From Bacteroidaceae bacterium (lineage in GTDB: Bacteria > Bacteroidota > Bacteroidia > Bacteroidales > Bacteroidaceae), in assembly GCA_024401055.1 (NCBI GenBank), contig JAKSLT010000001.1, positions 1-64,000 of the forward strand: a stretch of DNA of 64,000 nt, written 5' to 3'. The notes under the pieces were generated by a model. The model worked only from the letters and a program-made list of their open reading frames with translations, was not told where the DNA came from and did not search any database. Each line of letters starts with the position of its first letter. The stretch's first letter is position 1. Positions 14,481-23,409 of the stretch are shown here, one piece after another. The translations under genes were made by a program, and so were the position numbers.

Positions 14481-15545
14481 TTATTTCACGTCCACAACGA
14501 TTGTGGGGCGCAGCGGGTCGTTGGTGATGAGCAGTATGCGGAGGCGGCCCTTATATTGCGGCAGTTTGTCGGTCTGGAGGCTTACCTTCATGGTGGCTAC
14601 CTCGCCTGTCTTGATGACGCTCTTGTTGAGACTCACCTCCAGCCCGGGGTTATACACCTGCAGGCGGCTGATTTCCAAATCCGAACGTCCTGTGTTGCCG
14701 ATTGTCATGGTGCCTGTAGCCTTGTTGGCCTTTCGTCCGGTGCCGGCCACGAGAGTGAGCGTGGTGTCGGCTACGGCCTTAGGCGCAATGACGAGGGCGG
14801 AGGGAGTGATGTTGACCTGCGGCACGAGGGTGAGGCTCACCTGCATTTCGTTGTCTTTGCCAACCTTGTCGCCCATGTGGCGGCTCACGTAAATGTTGGT
14901 TTGTGCCAGACCATAGCGTCCCACCTTCGACGCATCGGCGGTAAAGGTGATGGTACCGGTGCGCCCGGGGCGGATAGTCGTGGGGGTACACTCAGCCGTG
15001 AGCCATGCAGGCATGTGCATCAGCGTGGGGACGTAGGATTCTTTCGTATTGTTGACGATGCCGACGGTTTGCTGTGGCATATCGCCGTTTCTTACGTTGT
15101 CGAACTCCAGTGTGCCGGTAGAGAGGTGGATGCCCTCGCCCACGTCGTAGGGATAGTCGTCGAGGTTGGTGAGTTCCGCTACCACGCGGCCTTCAATCCA
15201 GACCTCTTTCACCTGTGTCTTGCCCTTGTAATCGGTATAAACGCGCACGGACTTCTTGAAATGGCCCAAAGTCTGGGCGTCGAAGGTCAGTCGGATGCTG
15301 GCTTTTTCGCCGGCGTCAATCACTTGCCCGCGTTTCCATGCGGCCGACGTGCAGGCACAGTCGGTTCTGACGTCCGTCAGCGTCACGGCGTGGTGAGTCT
15401 TGTTTTGGAAAGTGATGTCCTGCGTCTTGGGGCTGTGCCATGCCACCTCGCCAAAGTGTACGGTGGCGGAGGGGGTGGTGAGCTGTGCGTTCGCATTTGT
15501 GCATGCGCACGCTAAAAATAGGAAAAGGAGTGCTTTATTTTTCAT
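14481..15545 (-). CDS. DUF1573 domain secreted protein
   Basis: 354 aa. A signal peptide (MKNKALLFLFLACACTNANAQ) is present; the Cys near the cut site leaves a lipoprotein possible. Residues ~25-125 carry the DUF1573 pattern (FGEVAWHSPKTQDITFQNK..DVRTDCACTSAAW), an immunoglobulin-like fold very common in Bacteroidetes envelopes, and similar beta-sandwich modules follow. Function unknown. First gene of the leftward operon ending at prdX. Confidence 0.85.
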   Translation of the reverse strand: MKNKALLFLFLACACTNANAQLTTPSATVHFGEVAWHSPKTQDITFQNKTHHAVTLTDVRTDCACTSAAWKRGQVIDAGEKASIRLTFDAQTLGHFKKSVRVYTDYKGKTQVKEVWIEGRVVAELTNLDDYPYDVGEGIHLSTGTLEFDNVRNGDMPQQTVGIVNNTKESYVPTLMHMPAWLTAECTPTTIRPGRTGTITFTADASKVGRYGLAQTNIYVSRHMGDKVGKDNEMQVSLTLVPQVNITPSALVIAPKAVADTTLTLVAGTGRKANKATGTMTIGNTGRSDLEISRLQVYNPGLEVSLNKSVIKTGEVATMKVSLQTDKLPQYKGRLRILLITNDPLRPTIVVDVK

Positions 15546-15552
15546 TGCGCCG

Positions 15553-15584
15553 CAAAGATACTAAAATACTGCGAGAAGAGCAAG
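15553..15584 (-). promoter_or_regulatory. promoter of the DUF1573-to-prdX operon
   Basis: Minus-strand TATCTTTG (15553-15560), with CTTG about 20 bp upstream (15581-15584). The box lies only about 7 bp before the ATG at 15545, so the transcript would be leaderless or nearly so. Confidence 0.5.
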
Positions 15585-15683
15585 CAAAAATGGCATTTAA
15601 GCAACACGACTTCCGTTTTTGTCTTTCCGGAGGCTCCTTTTTGTCCCATTTTGCACTTTCATATAAAAGTTTGTGCCATTTTT

Positions 15684-15715
15684 TTTGCACACGTGAACAA
15701 AAGTGTGTAACTTTG
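15684..15715 (+). promoter_or_regulatory. promoter of purA
   Basis: TTTG (15684-15687), 20 bp spacer, TAACTTTG (15708-15715). The leader to the ATG at 15781 is about 60 nt. Confidence 0.7.
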
Positions 15716-15780
15716 TAGCGAAATGGGGCGGACTCCCTCCGTGTGCCCCCCTCACGATAAAGAAAAAAACAGCATAGACT

Positions 15781-17049
15781 ATGACACAAGGAAAAGTGGA
15801 TGCCCTTCTCGGCATCGTCTTCGGCGACGAAGGTAAAGGCAAGGTGGTGGACTTCTTCACCCCGCAGTACGACGTAGTGGCACGCTTCGCCGGCGGCCCC
15901 AATGCCGGCCATACCATCATCTTTGAAGGCAAGAAATTCGTGCTGCGCAGTATTCCCAGCGGCATCTTTGACGAGAACAAAGTGAATATCATCGGCAACG
16001 GCTGCGTGATAGCCCCCGACCTCTTCATGAAAGAAGCTCACGAACTCGAAGCCGCCGGCTATGTACTGACGGAGCGCCTCCACATCAGCCGCCGCGCCCA
16101 TCTCATCCTTCCCACCCACCGCGTGCTCGACCGTGCCTACGAGGCCGCAAAGGGCAAGAATGCCGTAGGCACCACCGGCAAGGGCATAGGCCCCACGTAT
16201 AGCGACAAAGCCGCCCGCATAGGCCTTCGCGTGGGCGACATTGAGGAAGATTTCATGGCTAAATACGAACGCCTCAAAGCCCGCCACCTGCAAATTCTTG
16301 CCGACATGCACTTCGCCGACTTCGACATCGCAGCTGAAGAACAGGAATGGCTACAGGGCGTGGAGTATATGCGCAAGTTCCGCCTCTCCGACACCGAGAC
16401 GGAGATTCACGCCTATCTCGCCGAGGGCAAGAGCGTACTGGCCGAGGGCGCGCAGGGTAGCCTCTTGGATATTGACCACGGCACGTATCCCTATGTCAGT
16501 TCCAGCAGCACGACGAGCGGCGGCGTGTGCACCGGCCTCGGCGTAGGCCCCGGGCATATCGGCCGCGTCTATGGCATCTTCAAGGCTTACAGCACTCGCG
16601 TGGGCTCCGGCCCCTTCCCCGTGGAACTCTTTGACGAGACGGGCGACGAACTCCGCCGCATAGGCCACGAGTACGGCGCCGTGACGGGCCGCAACCGCCG
16701 CTGCGGGTGGATTGACCTCGTGGCCCTCAAGTATGCCATCATGATAAACGGCGTCACCGACCTCGTGATGATGAAGAGCGACGTGCTCGACACGTTCCCC
16801 GTCATCCGCGTGTGCACGGCCTACGAGAAGGACGGCGTGCAGACCACCGCGATGCCCTACGACACCGAAGGCTGGCAGGCCGTCTATACCGAACTGCCCG
16901 GTTGGCAGACGCCCCTCACGGAGCTCCGCAGCGAAGAGCAGTTCCCCAAGGCCTTTGCCGACTACATCGCCTATCTGGAGCGCGAACTCCAGACGCCTAT
17001 CAAGATTATCAGCGTAGGCCCCGACAGAGAGGCCACGATATTGATGTAA
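15781..17049 (+). CDS. purA: adenylosuccinate synthetase
   Basis: 422 aa, normal length. It joins IMP and aspartate with GTP, the first step from IMP to AMP. The N-terminal GTP loop FGDEGKGKVVD, GGPNAGHT, the IMP-site TTGKGIGPTYSDKAARIG, EGAQGSLLDIDHGTYPYVSSS and the GRNRRCGW/DLVALKYA region are all present. It is preceded by its own promoter, with a structured region and a phased array following before feoAB. Confidence 0.96.
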   Translation: MTQGKVDALLGIVFGDEGKGKVVDFFTPQYDVVARFAGGPNAGHTIIFEGKKFVLRSIPSGIFDENKVNIIGNGCVIAPDLFMKEAHELEAAGYVLTERLHISRRAHLILPTHRVLDRAYEAAKGKNAVGTTGKGIGPTYSDKAARIGLRVGDIEEDFMAKYERLKARHLQILADMHFADFDIAAEEQEWLQGVEYMRKFRLSDTETEIHAYLAEGKSVLAEGAQGSLLDIDHGTYPYVSSSSTTSGGVCTGLGVGPGHIGRVYGIFKAYSTRVGSGPFPVELFDETGDELRRIGHEYGAVTGRNRRCGWIDLVALKYAIMINGVTDLVMMKSDVLDTFPVIRVCTAYEKDGVQTTAMPYDTEGWQAVYTELPGWQTPLTELRSEEQFPKAFADYIAYLERELQTPIKIISVGPDREATILM

Positions 17050-17082
17050 AAATTTTTTCAGATTTCATTTTAGTTTTAGTCT

Positions 17083-17154
17083 CTTCTCTCCCGCGGGGGA
17101 GAAAGTCCCGAGCGGTTCTGCCGTGTGTCCTTGCAAGGGGAACGCGGGCAGAAC
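17083..17154 (+). terminator. stem-loops after purA
   Basis: A short imperfect hairpin (TTCTCTCCC/GGGGGAGAA, 17083-17102) is followed by a longer imperfect one at 17115-17154 (outer arms GTTCTGCC and GGCAGAAC). Neither has a long T tail, so termination is a guess; an RNA element is also possible. Confidence 0.35.
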
Positions 17155-17204
17155 GCCGGAAAAAGATGTCCCCAAAGGCATGAACTACTCCCCTTTTACG
17201 CCGC

Positions 17205-17347
17205 ACTAGTTCCCTTTTAATTTTCACTAGTTCCCTTTTACGAAAAACTAAATGGGAACTAGTTCAAATTAAATCAGGACTAGTTCAAATTAAATGGGAA
17301 CTAGTTCAAATTAAATCAGGACTAGTTGAAATTAAAAGCGGACTACA
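17205..17347. repeat. phased array 4 (ACTAGT units, 21-bp period, with an inversion)
   Basis: ACTAGT occurs at 17205, 17226, 17258, 17279, 17300 and 17321, with a degenerate ACTAC at 17342. Spacing is 21 bp except for a 32-bp step where the flanking AATTAAATGGGA-type sequence reverses direction (two units read one way, five the other). It lies in the 17050-17571 gap before feoAB; nothing else was seen there apart from the stem-loops and promoter. Related to array 5 (62209-62371). Confidence 0.85.
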
Positions 17348-17512
17348 AAAAAACGAAGCAGGAAAAGAGGAAAAAAATGGCATTTTTCGTGCTTTTTTTG
17401 GCGCAAAACGGCTCACTAAAAGGGAAGAAAGAGAAAAAAATGTCAAAATATTTTTAATTTTCGCACGTCTAAGTCCGCATTTAGCAACGCTGAAAATACC
17501 CGATTCGGAGTA

Positions 17513-17543
17513 TTGCAGAAGTCTGCCGATAGACGTAATTTTG
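17513..17543 (+). promoter_or_regulatory. promoter of feoAB
   Basis: TTG (17513-17515), 20 bp, TAATTTTG (17536-17543); the transcript would begin just upstream of the ATG at 17572. I could not identify a Fur site. Confidence 0.65.
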
Positions 17544-17571
17544 CACTCGGAAATTGCAAAATTCTCATCAG

Positions 17572-19980
17572 ATGACTCTAAAAGAACTACAGATAAGTCA
17601 GACGGCACGTGTCCTTAGCGTGGGCGGCGAAGGTACTCTGCGTCAGCACTTTCTCGACATGGGCATCATCCCCGGCACGGAGATGGTGCTGCAGAAGCAT
17701 GCCCCGATGGGCGACCCCTTGCAGTTCTCCGTTCAGGGCTACGAACTCACGCTCCGTAAGTCGGAGGCCGGCGAGATAGAGGTGGCCTTGGTGGAGGATG
17801 GCCGGAAGAATATTTCAGGGCCGGCTGCGCGTGAAAGCCTGCGCCGCCCGCGCACCGCAAAAGGCAAGGAGGAGCACCCCCGTCTGGGTGAAGCCCACAA
17901 CTACGGGCCTCATCAGCAAGGACATTCGTATGACGGCCACGGCGCAGCGGCTGCCGCTCCCACGCTATCGGATGAAAGAATCACCATCGCCCTTGCCGGC
18001 AATCCCAATACGGGCAAGACCACGCTTTTTAATCAACTCACCGGCGCCAATCAGCATGTAGGGAATTTCCCGGGGGTGACGGTGGATAAGAAAAGCGGTT
18101 TTCTGCGCGGCCACGGCAGGGTGGAGGTGACCGACCTGCCGGGCATCTATTCCCTCTCGCCCTATACGCAGGAGGAGGCCGTGGCGCGTAAATATCTGTT
18201 GAAGAATAACCCGCGCTGCATCATCGACATCGTCGATACCAACGCCTTGGAGCGCAACCTCAACCTTGCTCTACAATTGATGGAGCTGAATACGCCGATG
18301 GTGTTGGCTCTCAATATGATGGACGAGGTAAAAGCCAACGGCGGAGTGGTGGATGTAAACCGCATGGAGCGGCTTCTTGGCATCCCCGTGGTGCCTGTCA
18401 GCGCCGCCAAGAACCAGGGCGTGGATGAGTTGATAGAGCATGCTCTGCATGTGGCCCGCTATGACGAGCGACCTGTGCGTACCGACTTTTGCGACCCCGA
18501 CGGAACGTGCGGCGCTGTGCATCGTTCGCTCCACGCCATAATGCACCTCATCGAGGACCATGCCAAGAGGGCCGACCTCCCCGTGCGCTTTGCCGCCAGT
18601 AAGTTGGCCGAAGGCGACAAACTCGTGGCCGAAGCCCTCCATCTGAGCACCAACGAACAGGAAACCATAGAGCATCTCCTCCTGCAGATGGAGGAAGAAC
18701 GCGGACTTGACCGCGCCGCTGCCATGGCGGACATGCGTTTCTCGTTCATACGTCAACTGGCTGACGAATGCGTGGTGAAGCCGCAGGAAACGCGCGAGCA
18801 CCATCGCAGCGTACAGGCCGACCGACTCCTGACGGGCCGCTGGACGGCACTGCCGCTGTTCGCCGTGATTATGGGCCTCGTGTTCTGGCTCACATTCGAC
18901 GTGGTGGGCGGCACACTGCAGGAGTGGCTGGCACAGGGCGTGGAATGGTTCACCGCCGTGAGCGATGCCGCGCTGACGAAGTGGGAGGTGGACGCCACCT
19001 TGCACAGCCTCATCATCGGAGGTATATACAGCGGCGTAGGCACGGTGGTGAGTTTCGTACCCATCATCGTCACGCTGTTCCTCTTCCTCTCTCTCCTTGA
19101 GGACAGCGGATACATGTCGCGCATAGCCTTCGTGATGGACAAACTCTTGCGCAAGATAGGCTTGTCGGGCCACAGTATCGTGCCGCTTCTCATCGGTTTC
19201 GGATGCTCCGTGCCGAGCATTATGCACAGCCGCACGCTCCCTTCCGAGCGCGACCGCCGCCTGACGATACTCCTCACGCCCTTTATGTCCTGCACGGCCA
19301 AGATGCCCGTTTATGCCTTCTTCTGTGCCGCCTTCTTCCCGCAGAATGCCGCATGGGTGATGGTGGGGCTCTACGCCTTAGGCATCAGTACGGGCATCGT
19401 CTTCGCCCTGATACGCAAATATTTCGCCCATCGCGGCGAGGCCGTACCCTTCGTGATGGAACTGCCCAACTACCGCGCGCCGTCGCTGAAGAGCGTGGGG
19501 CGCCTCGTGTGGGAGAAGAGCCGCGACTTCCTCCAGCAAGCCTTCACCGTCATCTTCGTGGCCAGCATTGTCATCTGGTTCCTGCAAAGCTTCAACTGGC
19601 ACTTGCAACTCGTCTCCGAGGCTCACGACTCCATTCTCGCCAGCGTGGCCAACGTCATCTCGCCCGTCTTCGCGCCCCTCGGCTTTGCCGGCTGGGAGAA
19701 CACCACAGCCCTCGTGGCCGGTTTCATCGCGAAGGAGAGCGTAGTGAGCACCCTCGGCATACTCTATGGCAGCACGGCGGCCTTTGCCAGTACGATGACC
19801 ACGGCAGCCGCCGCCTCAATGGTGGTGTTCTGCCTGCTCTACACCCCCTGCGTGGCCGCCATCGCCGCCGTGAAGCGTGAGTTGGGCCGAAAATATGCCT
19901 GGCGCGTTGTTGTGCAGCAATGTGTTATCGCCTGGCTCGTCGCCTTTGTTGTCTATCGTATCGCCCTCCTCGTCCTATGA
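17572..19980 (+). CDS. feoB: FeoA-FeoB fusion ferrous iron transporter
   Basis: 802 aa from the ATG at 17572; a TTG six codons upstream is less likely. The FeoA SH3-like domain covers ~1-70 (MTLKELQISQTARVLSVGG..FLDMGIIPGTEM), followed by a Gly/His-rich linker and then the FeoB G domain with GNPNTGKTT (~142-150) and DLPGIYSL. The membrane part has the GFGCSVPSIM and MSCTAKMPVY gating motifs and about ten helices. It imports Fe2+ across the inner membrane. The fusion is typical of Bacteroidetes. The next small ORF overlaps its stop by ATGA. Confidence 0.95.
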   Translation: MTLKELQISQTARVLSVGGEGTLRQHFLDMGIIPGTEMVLQKHAPMGDPLQFSVQGYELTLRKSEAGEIEVALVEDGRKNISGPAARESLRRPRTAKGKEEHPRLGEAHNYGPHQQGHSYDGHGAAAAAPTLSDERITIALAGNPNTGKTTLFNQLTGANQHVGNFPGVTVDKKSGFLRGHGRVEVTDLPGIYSLSPYTQEEAVARKYLLKNNPRCIIDIVDTNALERNLNLALQLMELNTPMVLALNMMDEVKANGGVVDVNRMERLLGIPVVPVSAAKNQGVDELIEHALHVARYDERPVRTDFCDPDGTCGAVHRSLHAIMHLIEDHAKRADLPVRFAASKLAEGDKLVAEALHLSTNEQETIEHLLLQMEEERGLDRAAAMADMRFSFIRQLADECVVKPQETREHHRSVQADRLLTGRWTALPLFAVIMGLVFWLTFDVVGGTLQEWLAQGVEWFTAVSDAALTKWEVDATLHSLIIGGIYSGVGTVVSFVPIIVTLFLFLSLLEDSGYMSRIAFVMDKLLRKIGLSGHSIVPLLIGFGCSVPSIMHSRTLPSERDRRLTILLTPFMSCTAKMPVYAFFCAAFFPQNAAWVMVGLYALGISTGIVFALIRKYFAHRGEAVPFVMELPNYRAPSLKSVGRLVWEKSRDFLQQAFTVIFVASIVIWFLQSFNWHLQLVSEAHDSILASVANVISPVFAPLGFAGWENTTALVAGFIAKESVVSTLGILYGSTAAFASTMTTAAAASMVVFCLLYTPCVAAIAAVKRELGRKYAWRVVVQQCVIAWLVAFVVYRIALLVL

Positions 19981-20114
19981 ACGCCATATCTATAATAATA
20001 GTCCTCGTAATCGCCGCCGCCGTCGTGGCTGTGGTCAGTTATCTGTGGCGCAAGGGCTCAGGCTGCTCGTGCAACAGTTGCGAGGGCTGCCCGTTGCCCT
20101 GTAAAAAGAAATAG
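19977..20114 (+). CDS. FeoB-associated Cys-rich membrane protein
   Basis: 45 aa. One membrane helix (AISIIIVLVIAAAVVAVVSYL) is followed by a cytosolic Cys cluster GCSCNSCEGCPLPCKKK. The ATG overlaps the feoAB stop (ATGA), so translation is coupled. Proteins of this shape regularly follow feoB in Bacteroidetes and Firmicutes and are thought to help FeoB, possibly by Fe or redox sensing. Confidence 0.88.
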   Translation: MNAISIIIVLVIAAAVVAVVSYLWRKGSGCSCNSCEGCPLPCKKK

Positions 20115-20154
20115 CAGGACGCTATTGTCAACTATCAACTAAATTGTCTGTATT

Positions 20155-20748
20155 TTGAGCGTAAGCAAAACCCGTCAGCACCTTATCAACGTGGCCCGCG
20201 AACTCTTTGCCACCCGCGGCTTGGAGACCACTACGATGAACGACATAGCCGTGGCCTCGCAGAAGGGCCGCCGCACACTCTACACCTATTTCCGCAGCAA
20301 GGAAGAAGTCTATGCCGCCGTCATAGCCTCCGAGCTGGAGCGTCTCTCCGAGAACCTTGACCAGGTGGCCGGCAGCGACCTCCCGCCCGACGAGAAGATA
20401 TTCTCCCTTATCTACACCCATCTGGAGCAAACCAAGGAAACCGTGGCACGCAACGGCTCGCTGAAGGCCGAGTTCTTCGGCAATATCGCCGATGTGGAGC
20501 GTGCCCGCCGCGCCTTCGATATGGAGGAAATCTTCGTCCTGCGCCGTATCATAAGCGAGGGCGTGCAGCAAGGACGCTTCCACGTGGAGAACGTCGTCCT
20601 TACCGCCGACATCATCCACTACGCCATCAAGGGCATAGAAGTTCCCTACATCCTCGACCGTATGGGCGAAGGGGTGGGGGAGGAAGAGGCAAAAGTCGCC
20701 GTGCGTGCTCTCCTCCGCCGTGCTTTGGGCGTAAACAACCAACCTTAA
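20155..20748 (+). CDS. TetR/AcrR-family transcriptional regulator
   Basis: 197 aa, starting at a TTG (20155). N-terminal HTH: TRQHLINVARELFATRGLETTTMNDIAVASQKGRRTLYTYFRSKEEV. The C-terminal ligand domain is unassigned. It is placed 35 bp before fabG, which suggests co-transcription and perhaps control of fatty acid or envelope genes, but the target is not known. Confidence 0.87.
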   Translation: MSVSKTRQHLINVARELFATRGLETTTMNDIAVASQKGRRTLYTYFRSKEEVYAAVIASELERLSENLDQVAGSDLPPDEKIFSLIYTHLEQTKETVARNGSLKAEFFGNIADVERARRAFDMEEIFVLRRIISEGVQQGRFHVENVVLTADIIHYAIKGIEVPYILDRMGEGVGEEEAKVAVRALLRRALGVNNQP

Positions 20749-20783
20749 CTTTTAATTTTTAACTTTTAACTCTAATATAAGTT

Positions 20784-21539
20784 ATGCTTTTACAAGGAAA
20801 AACCGCACTCATCACCGGTGCCGCCCGTGGCATCGGCAAGGCCATTGCCCTCCGCTTTGCAGCCGAGGGAGCCGACATTGCTTTTACCGACCTTGTGCTT
20901 AACGACGAAATGGCTGCAGCCCTTGAGGCTACGCGCCAAGAGATAGAGGCCGTGGGCGTCACCTGCCGCGCTTATGCCGGCAATGCTGCCGACTTTGCCG
21001 AGACCGAAACCCTCGTCAAGCAGGTGGCTGCCGACTTCGGCCATATCGACATACTCGTCAATAACGCCGGCATCACCAAAGACGGCCTCCTCCTCCGTAT
21101 GAGTGAGGCCCAGTGGGACGCCGTCATCAACGTCAACCTCAAGTCGGCCTTCAACTTCATTCATGTCTGTGCCCCCATTATGATGCGCCAGCGTCAGGGC
21201 AGCATCATCAACATGGCCAGCGTGGTAGGTGTCCACGGCAATGCCGGACAGGCCAACTACGCTGCCTCCAAGGCCGGTCTCATCGCCCTTGCCAAGAGCG
21301 TGGCTCAGGAACTCGGCAGCCGCGGTATCCGTGCCAACGCCATCGCTCCCGGTTTCATAGAGACCGCCATGACCGCTGCCCTCCCTGAGGAGACGCGTGC
21401 CGAATGGATAAAGCATATCCCCCTGCGCCGTGGCGGCACCGTGGACGACATCGCCTCCACCGCCCTCTACCTTGCCTCCGACCTCAGCAGTTACGTTACG
21501 GGGCAAGTGCTGCAGATTGACGGCGGAATGAATATGTAG
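20784..21539 (+). CDS. fabG: 3-oxoacyl-[ACP] reductase
   Basis: 251 aa short-chain dehydrogenase. NADP site TGAARGIG (~12-19), NNAGITKDGLLLRM, the catalytic Ser in MASVVG, YAASK (YxxxK), GIRANAIAPGFIETAMT and the C-terminal QIDGGMNM are textbook FabG. It reduces beta-ketoacyl-ACP in fatty acid elongation. Confidence 0.93.
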   Translation: MLLQGKTALITGAARGIGKAIALRFAAEGADIAFTDLVLNDEMAAALEATRQEIEAVGVTCRAYAGNAADFAETETLVKQVAADFGHIDILVNNAGITKDGLLLRMSEAQWDAVINVNLKSAFNFIHVCAPIMMRQRQGSIINMASVVGVHGNAGQANYAASKAGLIALAKSVAQELGSRGIRANAIAPGFIETAMTAALPEETRAEWIKHIPLRRGGTVDDIASTALYLASDLSSYVTGQVLQIDGGMNM

Positions 21540-21688
21540 GAGGAAAATAACCTTAACTTTAACCTTAATCTTGACCCCTCCCTCGCTCTAGAGCGAACCC
21601 TTTCCCCAACAGGGGTGAGGCTTTACCTTTATTTGTTAAGGTTAAGGTTAAAAGTCAAGGTTAAGGTCATTACTTTAATATAATAACA
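21540..21688. repeat. TTAACC/AAGGTTA low-complexity spacer with a GC-rich fragment
   Basis: AACCTTAACTTTAACC-type sequence, its inverse GGTTAAGGTTAAAAG, and between them a CCCCTCCCTCGC..CCCCAACAGGGGTGAGGC fragment related to the palindromic families. It separates fabG from the RluD-type gene. Confidence 0.55.
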
Positions 21689-22426
21689 ATGGAGATTCTC
21701 TACGAAGACAACCACGTCATCATTGTCAATAAGGCCCCCGGCGAGATTGTGCAGGGCGACAAGACGGGCGACACGCCGCTCTCCGACCTTGTGAAGGCCT
21801 ACATCAAGGAACGCTATGCCAAGCCTGGCGAAGTGTTTCTCGGCGTAGTGCACCGCCTGGACCGCCCCGTTAGCGGCGTTGTAGTTTTCGCCCGCACCTC
21901 CAAGGCTCTCGAGCGTCTTAACCGTATGTTTGCCAATCATGAGGTAAAGAAGGTGTATCACGCTATTGTGAAAGCCCCCCTAAATCCCCCCCTTGGGGGG
22001 ACTTCCTGCGAGGTAGCGAACCCTAAAGGGGCTCTCCCCCAAAGGGGGAGCGGGGAGGGGGCTGTTACCCTCCACCACTATCTCACCCGCAACACTCAGC
22101 AGAACAAGGCCTACGCCTACGACGCCCCGCGCTCCGATGCTAAGGAGGCCATACTTGACGTGAAGAGCCTTGCCCGCGGCGACCGCTTCCAACTCTTGGA
22201 GGTGCATCTCCACACCGGCCGCCACCATCAGATACGTTGCCAACTCGCCCATATAGGCCTCCCCATCCGTGGCGACCTGAAGTACGGCGCTCCCCGTTCC
22301 CTTCCTGACGGCAGTATCTCGCTTCATGCCCGTAGCATCAGTTTTGAGCATCCCGTCAGCCATAAGCCTATCTACGTTGAGGCTCCCTATCCTGACGATA
22401 AGTTATGGTCAGCCCTCACAAAATAA
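21689..22426 (+). CDS. RluD/RluA-family pseudouridine synthase
   Basis: 245 aa. Catalytic motif HRLDRPVSGVVVFARTSKA (~54-72, with the active Asp), later ARGDRFQLLEVHLHTGRHHQIRCQLAHIG and GDLKYGA. It isomerises uridine in rRNA or tRNA; the exact site is not predictable. It lacks the S4 domain of RluD, so it is a short RluA-type. A 30-residue family A element (A96-A125, APLNPPLGGTS..) is inserted in a surface loop after the first catalytic segment. The 3' end overlaps the next gene by 22 bp. Confidence 0.9.
   Translation: MEILYEDNHVIIVNKAPGEIVQGDKTGDTPLSDLVKAYIKERYAKPGEVFLGVVHRLDRPVSGVVVFARTSKALERLNRMFANHEVKKVYHAIVKAPLNPPLGGTSCEVANPKGALPQRGSGEGAVTLHHYLTRNTQQNKAYAYDAPRSDAKEAILDVKSLARGDRFQLLEVHLHTGRHHQIRCQLAHIGLPIRGDLKYGAPRSLPDGSISLHARSISFEHPVSHKPIYVEAPYPDDKLWSALTK
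21973..22063 (+). repeat. palindromic element family A, complete 91-bp copy in the RluA-type gene
   Basis: Ends AGCCCCCC..GGGGGGCT, with internal hairpins CCCCCC-TT-GGGGGG and CTCCCCC-AA-GGGGGAG. Translated without stop as APLNPPLGGTS..ALPQRGSGEGA. It has the same length, orientation and frame as the copies in the NRPS (45381-45471) and P-ATPase (52029-52119). Confidence 0.92.
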
Positions 22427-23409
22427 TAAGCGCCCTACACACGAAGGCCGTTCTTCCGCTACTCATTCTCGGAGGAATGGCCTTTGCTTCATTTCTGCCG
22501 CCATTCTTGCCGTCGGCTTATGCCCGCGGCCCCTTCCGTGTGGCGTGCTGGAACGTAGAGAACCTCTTCGACACCATCCCCGCCCCGCATGGAGGCGACG
22601 CCGACTTCACCCCTGATGGCTCTTACCATTGGGACGCCCGTCGCTACTGGTCCAAACTCGGCCGCCTCTCCCGTACGCTCTCCGGAATGGGCGGAGCCGA
22701 GCCTTGTGCCCTCATCGGTCTCGTGGAGGTGGAGAACGACAGCGTCATCTACGACCTCACGCGCCGCACATCCCTCGCCCGTCTCGGCTATGAGGCGTTC
22801 CTTTCCCACGGCCCCGACGTGCGAGGCATCAATGTGGCGCTGCTCTATCAGCCCCTGCTCTTCCAGCCCGTCAGCCACGACACTCTGCGCGTGGCCCCTC
22901 TCACTCCCGAGACCCGCCCTACGCGAGACATCCTCCACGTCGCCGGCCGCCTTATCACGGGCGACACGCTCGACGTCTTCGTCGTCCATCTTCCCTCGCG
23001 CCGCGGCGGAAAGGCGGCAGACCGCTATCGTCTGGCCGTAACACAGGCCCTTGCAGCCTGCGCCGACAGTATTCAGCGCCAGCGCACAGTCCCACTTGTC
23101 TTGATGATGGGCGACTTCAATGCTTCCGCCTCCGACCCCGTGTTCCGCACCTCCCTCTCGGCCTATACGCCTCTTACGTCCTCCCTCCCCGGTACCTACT
23201 ATTTCCGGCAGGAATGGAGCCAGATAGACCATTTCGTGGTGGGCGACACGCTTATCCGCCGTTTCGCTCCCGATGCCTCCGTATATAAGGCGCCCCATCT
23301 CCTCCGCGCCACCGATACGGACTCCATCCCCAAGCGCACCTTCCTCGGCACGCATTACCAAGGCGGTCTCTCCGACCATCTCCCCATAATCCTCAACCTC
23401 TCCTTATGA
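22405..23409 (+). CDS. secreted endonuclease/exonuclease/phosphatase-family protein
   Basis: 334 aa with an N-terminal hydrophobic signal (ILGGMAFASFLPPFLPSAYA). The EEP fold is shown by ACWNVENLFDT (~45), LIGLVEVEN (metal Glu), FVVHLPSRRGG, MMGDFNASASDP and SDHLPIILN at the end. It could be a phosphodiesterase or nuclease in the periplasm; substrate unknown. The start overlaps the pseudouridine synthase gene and the end overlaps rlmH by ATGA. Confidence 0.85.
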   Translation: MVSPHKIISALHTKAVLPLLILGGMAFASFLPPFLPSAYARGPFRVACWNVENLFDTIPAPHGGDADFTPDGSYHWDARRYWSKLGRLSRTLSGMGGAEPCALIGLVEVENDSVIYDLTRRTSLARLGYEAFLSHGPDVRGINVALLYQPLLFQPVSHDTLRVAPLTPETRPTRDILHVAGRLITGDTLDVFVVHLPSRRGGKAADRYRLAVTQALAACADSIQRQRTVPLVLMMGDFNASASDPVFRTSLSAYTPLTSSLPGTYYFRQEWSQIDHFVVGDTLIRRFAPDASVYKAPHLLRATDTDSIPKRTFLGTHYQGGLSDHLPIILNLSL

